Shown here: positions 34,463 to 42,618 of the stretch, one piece after another | Layout: the number at the start of each line of letters is the position of its first letter | How positions within the stretch are numbered: the stretch's first letter is position 1 | From: Anaerolineales bacterium | GTDB taxonomy: Bacteria > Chloroflexota > Anaerolineae > Anaerolineales > Anaerolineaceae | DNA length: 64,000 nucleotides | Reading direction: 5' to 3' | Assembly: GCA_020060485.1 (NCBI GenBank) | Contig: JAGVAB010000144.1 | Location: 22,371-86,370 of the forward strand | Position numbers and translations under genes: made by a program | Notes under the pieces: model-generated | The model's database searches: none | Seen by the model: the letters and a program-made list of their open reading frames with translations, nothing else | What the model was told of the DNA's origin: nothing

Positions 34463-35842
34463 TTACAGATTCAGGTTATCGCGCTCACTTACACCGAATT
34501 TCTCGGGTGGAAGCAGCAGGAACAACCCGTTCAGCACGATGCCGACAATGGCCGCAAACACAATAGCGGGAATGCCATCCGGGAAGATGCCGGGGATCGG
34601 GAAGGGGAACATGCCATTTTCCAGCCCCATGCTGCCGCCGATGCCGCAAACCAGGATAGAGGCGCCAATTGCCAGTTGGCGGGGGTCAAACAGATTCACC
34701 TTTTCAGACATGATCAACGCCACACCCTGCATACCGATCACACCAAACAGGTAAATGGCCAGGCCGCCTGTCACAGCCACAGGAATGGATTCAACAACTG
34801 CCGCCAGTTTGCCAATGAAACCCAACACAATGGCAATCGCGCCAGCCGAGATCAACACCGCCACTGAATAGTTGCGGGTGATGGCCATCAGTGAGTTATT
34901 CTCACCGTAGTTGGTGCCCGAGCAGCCACCCAGGAAACCGCAGATCATATCATCCGTGCCATCTGCAACCAGGTTCAGGCCGATCAATTTCTTGATCTCG
35001 ATCGGCTCACGGCCAATTTCCTTCGCCAGGGCATCAATGTAGAGGCTCATCTGATACAGGTGAGCGGTAGATTCCGGGATGGTGGCAATGGCGATCAGGG
35101 CAATGCTCAACACAGTGCCCCAGGCAGCCGGGTTCTCAAATGCCGGCAGGGTGATGTTTGGTACGCGCACCCACTGGGCAGCAAGGATGGTTTCAAAATT
35201 GACCTGTCCCATAATCAGGGAGACAATATAGCCAAATGCAGCGCCCAACAAAATGGGCAGCATGCCAATCAAACCCTTGCCCTGCAGATAAACAGAGAAA
35301 GCCACTGTTGCCACCAGGGTGATCAAGGCCACAGCCCAGTTGGCAGAGGCCATTCCCAATGCAGCCCCGGCCAGTGCAATACCAATTGTCACTGCAATGG
35401 AGCCGGTGATCACAGGCGGAAGCACCCGGTCAAGCGCCTCTTTCCCAACCCGCATGATCAACAACCCTACCAGGATGTTGAGCACACCAGTGCCCATAAT
35501 GCCTACCTGCACAATGCGTACACCGGTGGGGCAATAAAACTGGGCCGGGTCACTGAAACAGCCCGGGTCATAAATGGACATGACTGACACTACCACAGCG
35601 ATGTAGCTGAAGCTGGAGCCATAATACATCGGGATGCGGCGGCCGCTGACCAGCAGGGCAATGATGGTGCCAATACCGCTGGCCAGCAGGGTAACGCCCA
35701 CATCAAACTTGGTCAAAAGTGCAACCAGAACAGTCGCGGGGAACATGGTCAGCACCTGCTGGAAGCCAAGGCTCAGCATGGCACCTACCGGGGGAACATC
35801 TTGAGGAAGATAACCGAATACTTTTTCAGCCGATTTTTCCAT
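34463..35842 (-). CDS. NCS2-family nucleobase:cation symporter
   Basis: A 459-residue permease with about 14 membrane segments. The NCS2 signature GCSGTNYGENNSLMAITRN (cf. GT.YGEN) is present near residue 300, and the earlier IPESTAHLYQM holds the Glu seen in UraA/XanQ-type carriers. These proteins import xanthine, uric acid or uracil with protons. It is the first gene of the leftward operon that also encodes set-B hydroxylase and AllFG, so it most likely imports the purine-type substrate. A 5' leader of about 110 bases contains a terminator-like hairpin. AGGAGCAATAAG precedes the ATG. Confidence 0.94.
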   Translation of the reverse strand: MEKSAEKVFGYLPQDVPPVGAMLSLGFQQVLTMFPATVLVALLTKFDVGVTLLASGIGTIIALLVSGRRIPMYYGSSFSYIAVVVSVMSIYDPGCFSDPAQFYCPTGVRIVQVGIMGTGVLNILVGLLIMRVGKEALDRVLPPVITGSIAVTIGIALAGAALGMASANWAVALITLVATVAFSVYLQGKGLIGMLPILLGAAFGYIVSLIMGQVNFETILAAQWVRVPNITLPAFENPAAWGTVLSIALIAIATIPESTAHLYQMSLYIDALAKEIGREPIEIKKLIGLNLVADGTDDMICGFLGGCSGTNYGENNSLMAITRNYSVAVLISAGAIAIVLGFIGKLAAVVESIPVAVTGGLAIYLFGVIGMQGVALIMSEKVNLFDPRQLAIGASILVCGIGGSMGLENGMFPFPIPGIFPDGIPAIVFAAIVGIVLNGLFLLLPPEKFGVSERDNLNL

Positions 35843-35951
35843 CTTATTGCTCCTGTATACTTGGAATAAAAGAAATTACAAACGACATCAAAACAGAGAG
35901 GAATAAACCTTGCTCACATGTTCCCGGCAACCACCTCCCTTCATACAGGAT

Positions 35952-35993
35952 TAAATAAAAACTGGCATCAGGTGATCAAATCTGAAGCCAGCT
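35952..35993 (-). promoter_or_regulatory. Terminator-like hairpin in the leader of the permease operon
   Basis: On the leftward strand, CTGGCTTCAG (35982-35991) pairs with CTGATGCCAG (35962-35971, one mismatch) over a ten-base loop and is followed directly by TTTTTATTT. It lies about 110 bases before the NCS2 start, so it could act as an intrinsic attenuator in the 5' leader. I could not identify an aptamer or leader peptide ahead of it. Confidence 0.55.
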
Positions 35994-36484
35994 AAAACCC
36001 GAAATATGTCTAGACAAAATCAAAACACTCAAAATTTCAATGTGATGTCCCGGTATACTTCCAAGAACAAGAGCCCGCAACATCCAGCTTAGCATAAATC
36101 CCCCCGGATAAATCTCAGACTGAGCAACCTGCAAAAGTGAGGCATAGATCGGTCTCGGAAATCCTTCTTGATTTTAAGGATGCAAACCTGATGATTGCAA
36201 AAAGGGAGAACTGGTGTCCAATAAAGCTTGTGTTGAGATCCTGTTTTTTTTGAAAGTGCGGTATTGGTATCAACAACCCGGAAAATTGAAGAACACTCTA
36301 TAAATATAGTGATTTTCTGCACATTTGTCAACTGTAATAAATATAGAATATTCCAAATCCATCTGTGTATTTAAATTCTCTCCGCTTCACTCGCCAATAC
36401 TTCTCCCTTTTAGTGATAAACTTAACCCAGCACTTTGGAATTTCACCTCTTCCATTGCAATACCTTTTGATCAGGAGCGATACG
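35994..36484. other. Divergent intergenic region between the permease operon and the allH transcript
   Basis: About 490 bases with no convincing gene. It should hold the promoters of both directions. It has AT-rich stretches (36299-36360) and small hairpins such as ATCCTT/AAGGAT around 36162-36182. I see no match to operator A/B and no riboswitch that I recognise. Confidence 0.5.
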
Positions 36485-36787
36485 ATGAAAATGGATACAG
36501 GCATGATGATCGTGGTTGGCATGGTCTTGCTCTTCTACCTGCGCTTGATCGTTATCCAGTGGGGCAAAGCCAACCGGTTTAATCGTAATAAAGGCAATTC
36601 AAAATCTGGTAATTATAATAACCTTAAATTTCGATTCAACTGGCTATTGATTGGCACAGGCGCAGCCATCATCATTCTTGGTATCCTGATGACCGCCACC
36701 GCCTGGTTTGGCCCCTGGTTTGAGAACTACTGGTGGCTGTTTGTGTCCGTTGGCATTTTTGTCTTTGGCATGGGCATCCGCAATTGA
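36485..36787 (+). CDS. Small membrane protein with two transmembrane helices
   Basis: A 100-residue protein. Helix 1 is MIVVGMVLLFYLRLIVIQW and a second pair of hydrophobic stretches follows (WLLIGTGAAIIILGILMTATA and YWWLFVSVGIFVFGMGIRN), with an Asn/Lys-rich loop between. The ATG at 36485 has AGGAG seven bases upstream; the 40 codons before it have no ribosome site. Function unknown. It is the first gene of a rightward trio ending in allH. Confidence 0.72.
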   Translation: MKMDTGMMIVVGMVLLFYLRLIVIQWGKANRFNRNKGNSKSGNYNNLKFRFNWLLIGTGAAIIILGILMTATAWFGPWFENYWWLFVSVGIFVFGMGIRN

Positions 36788-36836
36788 CAAGCACCCAGAC
36801 CAATCCATTTAGCTGCAATATGAATTGGAACACTCC

Positions 36837-37445
36837 ATGAAGAAATCCTGTCCCCCTTGCCCTGTTTGCAACTCCAACGCTCATGTTCACAAAGTCAGTG
36901 AGATCTATATTTCCGGTCTGGAAAGCATCAAGGCAGACCGGCCGCTCAAAGACAATCTTTTTGACACCCTTTTTGGCCAGATCAGCCAAAAATTTGGCAG
37001 GCACTTTGTGCAATTTGCCACCAAGCGAACCCTGATCAGCAAGTTTGCCCCTCCCTCTGGCAGCAAGCAGCGCGTCACGCGCAGCGTCCATCCCGATTTG
37101 ATCATGGCTGTCACCCTCATAATCAGTATCATTCTCCTTTATAACGTTTTTACCCAACAAAACGGGATCTTTGTTCCTGTCTTATTGACCTTCCTGGCCT
37201 TCGCAGCCCTCTATCTGCTTGGTCGTAAAAAGATCAACGCCAGATATCTGGAAAAACAATCCACAGAAAACCACGAAAAAGAGACCATTGAGCACGCCAT
37301 CGAAGATTGGATGAAGCTCTATTATTGTGCGGTTGACTATTGCGTATTTGACCAAAAACGGCACATTGCGGTGCCATTGGAAGATGCCAACCGCTATCTC
37401 CTTTCGCCTCAAGCCTATCAAAGCCAGCCCACTCCCCACACCTGA
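36837..37445 (+). CDS. Zinc-ribbon and membrane-segment protein of unknown function
   Basis: A 202-residue protein starting MKKSCPPCPVCNSNAHVHKV, with CPPCPVC as a partial zinc-ribbon half. Two hydrophobic segments follow around residues 90-130 (LIMAVTLIISIILLYNVF and FVPVLLTFLAFAALYLL), then a charged C-terminal domain with WMKLYYCAVDYCVFDQ. I do not recognise a family. It begins 49 bases after the small membrane protein and ends nine bases before allH, so it may be cotranscribed with it. A TTG four codons upstream is an alternative start. Confidence 0.7.
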   Translation: MKKSCPPCPVCNSNAHVHKVSEIYISGLESIKADRPLKDNLFDTLFGQISQKFGRHFVQFATKRTLISKFAPPSGSKQRVTRSVHPDLIMAVTLIISIILLYNVFTQQNGIFVPVLLTFLAFAALYLLGRKKINARYLEKQSTENHEKETIEHAIEDWMKLYYCAVDYCVFDQKRHIAVPLEDANRYLLSPQAYQSQPTPHT

Positions 37446-37454
37446 TACCCCACC

Positions 37455-38360
37455 ATGTTGTTACAGGGAATACGCCTGGGAAAAATTGCCAGCGAAAAGC
37501 TGGGGGGTGCTCAAACCCTCACTATCGTGGGAATCACTTCGCGCGGGTGTTTCCTGCAAACTGAATCTGCCTGGACGATTTTCCTCACTGAAGAGAACAC
37601 CCCCGGCCCTGTCACGATCAATCTGCCGCACGGCGCAATCGCCGCCATCCAGCCAGCAACCGGTCAAAAGATTGGCATGAATAATGGCATTCTCCACTTC
37701 TCCAACCAGGTGCGCCTCTGTCTGCAAGCAGCGCCCATCTGGCAGCCTGCGCCGCCGCCTGCCATTATTTTGCCAATTGCCACACGGCAGGAATCCATCT
37801 CGCAAGTCATTCGCCTGGTTGTTGACCACAAAGCTGGCGCCGGCCTTTCAGGCGTCTTGCCAGACTTGATCCCCCTGTTAACTTCATCCCCCGCTTCAGG
37901 CAGGGAAAGCGGGCCATTTACTGAAAAACTGACCAGTTTGATCGAATGCCTGCAAACGGCGGAATGCGGGCGAACTTTTCTCTCTTCACGTTTGGCTGCC
38001 TTTCTGGGTCAGGGCAGCGGCCTCACCCCATCAGGCGATGACTTCCTGCTGGGTTTATTCCTGGCATGGCAGCGCTGGCAGCCAGTTTTGGACGCAGAAT
38101 ATCTCTTTCACCCGCACGCCCATTACACCGGCCAGGAAGCCTGGCAAAAAACCACCAGCCTGAGCGCCAGCCTGATCGAATGTGGTCTTAATGGACAGGC
38201 CGACCAGCGTCTGATCTCTGCTCTGGACGGGATCATGACTTCTGCCGATCAGCAGCCGCAATGGCTGAATGGTATTCTGGGCTGGGGACATTCTTCAGGA
38301 TGTGATGCCCTGGCCGGCATGATCCTGGCTCTATCCCCCAAAATCAAATTGGATTTCTGA
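37455..38360 (+). CDS. allH: Oxamate carbamoyltransferase subunit AllH (DUF2877)
   Basis: A 301-residue DUF2877 protein with the conserved segments LGQGSGLTPSGDDFLLGLFLAW and GWGHSSGCDALAGMILAL. DUF2877 is the third subunit (AllH, YlbF) of oxamate carbamoyltransferase; AllF and AllG are encoded on the other strand 7-10 kb away, past the permease and hydroxylase genes. Splitting AllH from AllFG is unlike the E. coli order, and its promoter differs. The ribosome site before the ATG is weak, suggesting coupling to the preceding gene or low expression. Confidence 0.88.
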   Translation: MLLQGIRLGKIASEKLGGAQTLTIVGITSRGCFLQTESAWTIFLTEENTPGPVTINLPHGAIAAIQPATGQKIGMNNGILHFSNQVRLCLQAAPIWQPAPPPAIILPIATRQESISQVIRLVVDHKAGAGLSGVLPDLIPLLTSSPASGRESGPFTEKLTSLIECLQTAECGRTFLSSRLAAFLGQGSGLTPSGDDFLLGLFLAWQRWQPVLDAEYLFHPHAHYTGQEAWQKTTSLSASLIECGLNGQADQRLISALDGIMTSADQQPQWLNGILGWGHSSGCDALAGMILALSPKIKLDF

Positions 38361-38448
38361 TACTGCGTCAGCTACTATAAGCATTAGGTAACGAAAAGTA
38401 CCCAGCATCCTGAAAAGACCCTGGGATTTATGTTTTTTTTGCACAGCT

Positions 38449-39609
38449 TCAGTAAGTGATATTTTCCCCATAGGCCATTCGCTGGGCATTTCGTTCAGCG
38501 TGCCGCAGCAATTCGCCGATCATCTCCCCATCCCCCGGATAACTACCCGTACCCACCCAGCTTTGCACGCCGTCCCACTCATCCAGGGCTTCTTCGATAC
38601 GGGCTGCCACTCTGGCCACCACATGTTCATCCGCCTTGAACAGAAACACGTAGAATCCATTCGGCACAGCAGCGATTACATCTCTGGAACGCAGTTCCCG
38701 CTGGATCAATTCTGCCATTTCCGGGCGCAGCGGCTGAGATATGGTCACAGACAACACAGAAACGGATTGCTGATTGTCCTTTGCAATTTGTAGAAGGCTC
38801 TCCCAATCTTTTTCCAGTGAAACCAGCGTATCCGTGCGGGAAGAGTATCCGTAAACCACAACCGGGGCGCTGCCTTCGGTAGCTGCAGTCTGCAAAGCTT
38901 GCTCAGCAAGATCGAGAACGTGTTTCATGTGCTCGCCATGCAGCGGGTAACTGGCAATACCGATCCAGGATTCCACCTGTGATTGCTCCAGTATGAAAAG
39001 ACGCAATTTGTTCGCCACCCGGGAAGCAATTGCAGGCAACGCATCCCATAATAGCACAAAAAGGCCATCATCTACCAGCATTAACGTATCCCGGCTGCGA
39101 AGTTCTTTCTCAATCAGGCCAGCAACCTCCCTGCTCAAGGGGCGCGAGGTTTTCAGGGATAGCACGGAAAGTGGTGTGCTGTCCATGGACGCCTGTTGCG
39201 CAACCAGTTGCCAATCTGCATATAAATTCTTCAAAACCTCTGGCCGCTTGAGCAACGGGCTTTCTTCCTGTTTCAGAAATGACATCATCAAACTGGTTTC
39301 CGTGGTCAACAGGCCTATAACGATCATTACCATGACCCCTTCGCCGCTCACCCCGTACACAAACAAGGCCGCCATTAATACCCCAAGCACCAAAAGGGAA
39401 AGTAGAAATTGGATTTTTAACCACTCTCTCCGCTTTGAACGCATCGAAAGATATACACAGATGGCCTCTCCGGCAAAAAAGACCGCCAAAGCGATTTTTA
39501 ACCCCTCGGCGCCAGGAGCGGTCACCTTCCAGGGGTCCACCCCCAAGGTGGTCAACGCCACTACAATCCCGACCAAATTGATCAACTCCACCGCTTTCGG
39601 ATCTTTCAT
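38449..39609 (-). CDS. Membrane protein with two tandem degenerate GGDEF-like domains
   Basis: A 386-residue protein. The first 120 residues hold about four hydrophobic segments (LINLVGIVVALTTLGV, LKIALAVFFAGEAICVYLSM, FLLSLLVLGVLMAALFVYG, VMVMIVIGLLTTETSLMM). Two related cytosolic domains follow, at about 145-255 and 270-380, each with the diguanylate-cyclase-like pattern SVLS......LRSRD and a strand-turn-strand where GGDEF should be: MLVDDGLFVLLWD in the first and AAVPNGFYVFLFK in the second. The active-site motif is gone from both, so it is probably a c-di-GMP-independent sensor or scaffold. Monocistronic. Confidence 0.75.
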   Translation of the reverse strand: MKDPKAVELINLVGIVVALTTLGVDPWKVTAPGAEGLKIALAVFFAGEAICVYLSMRSKRREWLKIQFLLSLLVLGVLMAALFVYGVSGEGVMVMIVIGLLTTETSLMMSFLKQEESPLLKRPEVLKNLYADWQLVAQQASMDSTPLSVLSLKTSRPLSREVAGLIEKELRSRDTLMLVDDGLFVLLWDALPAIASRVANKLRLFILEQSQVESWIGIASYPLHGEHMKHVLDLAEQALQTAATEGSAPVVVYGYSSRTDTLVSLEKDWESLLQIAKDNQQSVSVLSVTISQPLRPEMAELIQRELRSRDVIAAVPNGFYVFLFKADEHVVARVAARIEEALDEWDGVQSWVGTGSYPGDGEMIGELLRHAERNAQRMAYGENITY

Positions 39610-39847
39610 TACCGCTCCTCAGTAAGAGAATTGCCTGCACTTTTTCTGAAATTTATTTCCTTGCCATGATTCTAGCAAAGAAATGCCTGATTGATGGTAA
39701 ATTTTTGTTAAATTCCCCGATCTCTGGCTAAACTTGTGAGGATCATTGTTCATGAGATCATCTGATCTCTCCTCGCAGCATTTTTAGCTTTCATCATTGT
39801 AACATCTGCATTTTTGGCAGGCAACGCTTGCCTGTGAATGTGACATG

Positions 39848-39936
39848 GCTTTCTCAAAGTTAATTTTCCATTTGCTTCTTTTATTGATGGCACGAGGCCG
39901 GAAGAAAGGCGGTCTGTGCATCACCGGGGTTTATTC
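39848..39936 (+). repeat. Dispersed repeat, copy 1 (pairs with 63912-64000)
   Basis: 89 bases beginning GCTTTCTCAAAGTTAATTTT match the right end of the window at 83 of 89 positions in the same orientation. The second copy runs off the edge, so the full length is unknown. This copy lies in the 592-base gap 39610-40201, in which I see no gene. Confidence 0.85.
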
Positions 39937-40201
39937 ACCCCACCCCTCGAACTCCCCTACCCGCTGCTTGCGTGACCAATCCCAATTCATTTTTCTGCGG
40001 GAAGGGGAGCTTTTTGCATCTACTTTGACCCAGATAACCTTCACTGTTTTGGAAAATCGCAAATGTCAAGCTTTCTTGAGAATGCCATGGTGAATGTAAT
40101 GTGAGGTGCAGATAATCTCAAAACTGCAACCTTGAACCTTGACAGAAAAACATCTGGACGATACCATCAGGCCATATTCCATACTGGCAAAGGCCGAAAA
40201 C

Positions 40202-41155
40202 ATGCAACCCAACAACTCTGATCACCAGACCCCGCCTAAACCAAAGGTTAGATTGGCAGACATCAAGGATGCGCTCATCCTGACGGGCATCTTTTATGCG
40301 ATCGCCATCATCCTGTATGCCGTCACCGGCCATCTGTTTTACCTGTTCAATTTTCTGTACATCGGCACCTCCATTGGGTTGGGCATTGGTCTGTATGCCG
40401 CCCTGCCGCGCAAACAGAAAGGCACCGGACGCAAGCTGGCCCAGTTCCTGGTGGGCAGTTACATGCTGCTTTTTCTGGGATTTATGCAATTCGAAAACAT
40501 GCAGTTGGAAGGTTTTTTCTTTTATCTGCTCACTGGCATTTTTGCTGGTTCGGTCATCCATTACCTGGTGGCCAAAGTTTTTGGGCCTTTGATCTTCAAT
40601 CGCGGCTGGTGCGGATGGGCCTGCTGGACAGCCGCCATTCTCGACCTGTTACCCTACAACAAGAAGCTGCCCGGCCGCCAGCCCAAACTGGGCCGCCTGC
40701 GGGTGGTGCATTTCTTCGCCAGCCTGGCCCTGGTGCTCATCCTGTGGCTTGCCTTCCAGTACCGTCCGGCCATCCAGTCCAATCACGAGCTTTACTGGCT
40801 GCTGGCAGGCAACCTGCTCTATTACGCGGCCGGAATTGGTCTGGCCCTGTATTTCAAGGACAATCGAGCTTTCTGCAAATACCTGTGTCCCATCCCCACC
40901 CTGCAAAAGATCCCGGCGCGCTTTTCGTTGATGAAGATCGCTGGAAAAGCCGATCAATGCACCAACTGCGGCCTATGCGAAAAGAGTTGCCCGATGGACA
41001 TCCGCATTACCGATTACATCCTCAATAACCAGCGGGTGTTGTCCTCTGAATGCATCTATTGTTTCGAGTGTGTCAATGCCTGTCCCCATCAGATACTGGA
41101 TTCATCCATAGCATTGGATGGTGCCTGGCAAGACAAGCTTCGTTATATAGAATAA
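40202..41155 (+). CDS. Membrane polyferredoxin (NapH/NosR-like 4Fe-4S protein)
   Basis: A 317-residue protein with about six membrane segments (DALILTGIFYAIAIILYAV, LLFLGFMQF, LTGIFAGSVIHYLVAKVF and others). It carries the cysteine pairs CGWACW and CKYLCP at the inner face, then two ferredoxin motifs near the C-terminus: CTNCGLCEKSCPMDI and CIYCFECVNACPHQI. Such proteins pass electrons between membrane carriers and soluble or periplasmic redox partners. The ATG at 40202 with AAAGG nine bases upstream is preferred over an earlier TTG. It is monocistronic, facing the DUF438 gene across a terminator. Confidence 0.88.
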   Translation: MQPNNSDHQTPPKPKVRLADIKDALILTGIFYAIAIILYAVTGHLFYLFNFLYIGTSIGLGIGLYAALPRKQKGTGRKLAQFLVGSYMLLFLGFMQFENMQLEGFFFYLLTGIFAGSVIHYLVAKVFGPLIFNRGWCGWACWTAAILDLLPYNKKLPGRQPKLGRLRVVHFFASLALVLILWLAFQYRPAIQSNHELYWLLAGNLLYYAAGIGLALYFKDNRAFCKYLCPIPTLQKIPARFSLMKIAGKADQCTNCGLCEKSCPMDIRITDYILNNQRVLSSECIYCFECVNACPHQILDSSIALDGAWQDKLRYIE

Positions 41156-41170
41156 CCCCTGATAGCAAAA

Positions 41171-41198
41171 AACGCTCGCCTTCTCTCTGGCGAGCGTT
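41171..41198. terminator. Bidirectional terminator between convergent genes
   Basis: Perfect ten-bp stem AACGCTCGCC (41171-41180) and GGCGAGCGTT (41189-41198). An A-run precedes it, giving a U-run for the leftward DUF438 gene. Confidence 0.88.
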
Positions 41199-41221
41199 CT
41201 GTTATTTCACTGTGCTTGCGA

Positions 41222-42451
41222 TCAGGCCGCCACATCATCCAGCAGACGTTTTTCGCCTTCCAGTGCCCGCAGTGGAGCCAGGTTCTGGCTGACTTCAATC
41301 GTGCCGCGGTATTTGCCTTCCTGATCACGCAGGGCAAAATAGCGGATGTGAATGAACATGCCCATCATCTGGATCCAGAACTCAGCCACATCCCGCCGGC
41401 CAGCCTTGAAATCGTCAAGGATTTGCTTCACTTTGTCCACGCTCTGCGGCGGGTGGCAGTTCTGCACTTTGCGGCCAATGATGGCCGCCGAGCGCTCGAA
41501 GATGCGCTCCTTGGTCTGTGAGAAGAAACGAACTTCATCATTTTCATCCACAAAGGTAATATCCAAAGGCAGATGGGTCAGCATGAGATTCACCTGTTCA
41601 GCTGTCAGCGCCCCAGTCATTAAGGAAATCAGTCCACTGGCATTGGGTAGATTGGCTGTCAGTCCTGCCAGGTGCTGATCCACAGCTACTGCTGGCTGCC
41701 ATTCATTACCCGGTTTGAGCACGAAATGACCAATTCCGCTTTCCTGGTCACGCAGTTCAGCCCATTCCGTTTCGGTCAGACGATCCAGGGCGGCGGGCAA
41801 CAGGATCTTGTCTTCCTTAAAGATCATGTCTCGCATTGCCCCGGCCATCTTCTTTCCCAGGTCTTTTACCTCTGCCAGGTTTGCTGCGTCTCCGGCTGCC
41901 AGCAATTCGGCCAATGAACGCCACATGCCGCGAATCTCATCATGCACGCCCCACATCACCTTGCTTGGGCCTTCAAAACCCTTCTTTTCCAAATAGGAGA
42001 ACAACTGATTCTCCTTGCGCAGGTAATGCACTTCAAATTTGGTCAGGCGTTCCAGCTCTGACTGCAAATTTTGGCGCGTGCTGGTTTCTGTTTTCGCCAG
42101 GTATGCCGCCAACGCCTCATCAAAGCTGTTCAAATACCGTTCCAGGATCTGGTTCTCGGAGCGCAGGGTGAACACCGGATGACCGGGCATGGTCTCGGGG
42201 GCACGTTGTTGATCCAGTGACTCGCGGAACAAATCCACATGCACATCACACAAACGCTGGATCTCCTCCACCGGCAGGCCATCCTCAATCAACAGGCGCT
42301 CAATCTCGACGATCTCATCTGCCCCCACTTCCTCCAGCAATGCGCCAAACTCAGCCTTGACCTCTTCCATGCTGCGCCCTTCGTGCAGCATGCGCAGCAC
42401 TTTTTTCAGCATTTCCTTGCGCTGAGATTGATTATTAATAAATTCGCTCAT
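41222..42451 (-). CDS. DUF438 / hemerythrin-HHE / PAS-domain protein
   Basis: A 409-residue three-part protein. Residues 5-75 are a helical DUF438 (RKEMLKKVLRMLHEGRSMEEVKAEF). Residues 90-235 form a hemerythrin-like four-helix bundle with metal ligands such as HYLRKENQLF, VHDEIRGMW and IFKEDKILLP. Residues 290-405 are a PAS-type domain (PLDITFVDENDEVRFFSQTKERIFERSAAIIGR and CHPPQS). These proteins occur in anaerobes and are thought to sense oxygen, NO or redox state. GGAGGAA stands before the ATG. Confidence 0.9.
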   Translation of the reverse strand: MSEFINNQSQRKEMLKKVLRMLHEGRSMEEVKAEFGALLEEVGADEIVEIERLLIEDGLPVEEIQRLCDVHVDLFRESLDQQRAPETMPGHPVFTLRSENQILERYLNSFDEALAAYLAKTETSTRQNLQSELERLTKFEVHYLRKENQLFSYLEKKGFEGPSKVMWGVHDEIRGMWRSLAELLAAGDAANLAEVKDLGKKMAGAMRDMIFKEDKILLPAALDRLTETEWAELRDQESGIGHFVLKPGNEWQPAVAVDQHLAGLTANLPNASGLISLMTGALTAEQVNLMLTHLPLDITFVDENDEVRFFSQTKERIFERSAAIIGRKVQNCHPPQSVDKVKQILDDFKAGRRDVAEFWIQMMGMFIHIRYFALRDQEGKYRGTIEVSQNLAPLRALEGEKRLLDDVAA

Positions 42452-42618
42452 TTTTTCCTCCAGGTCACATCTCGAAGTGTTAGCCGCACCTCAAATGGTG
42501 GTTATATATTTGTATATACTATACCTAATATGTCCGATTATTTCTGCGACTTAAGTCACACAGCGAAGGAACTCCAAAGAGGTATGGCAAAAAACTCTTT
42601 GGGAAGAATGAATGGCTA

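Noticed and set aside
35843..36484. Known purine- or xanthine-sensing riboswitch
   Set aside because: I found a terminator-like hairpin but no conserved core that I can match to a known class, so only a possible attenuator is reported.
39845..40093. 82-codon frame over the dispersed repeat
   Set aside because: It arises from the repeat sequence, has no ribosome site and no similarity to a known family.
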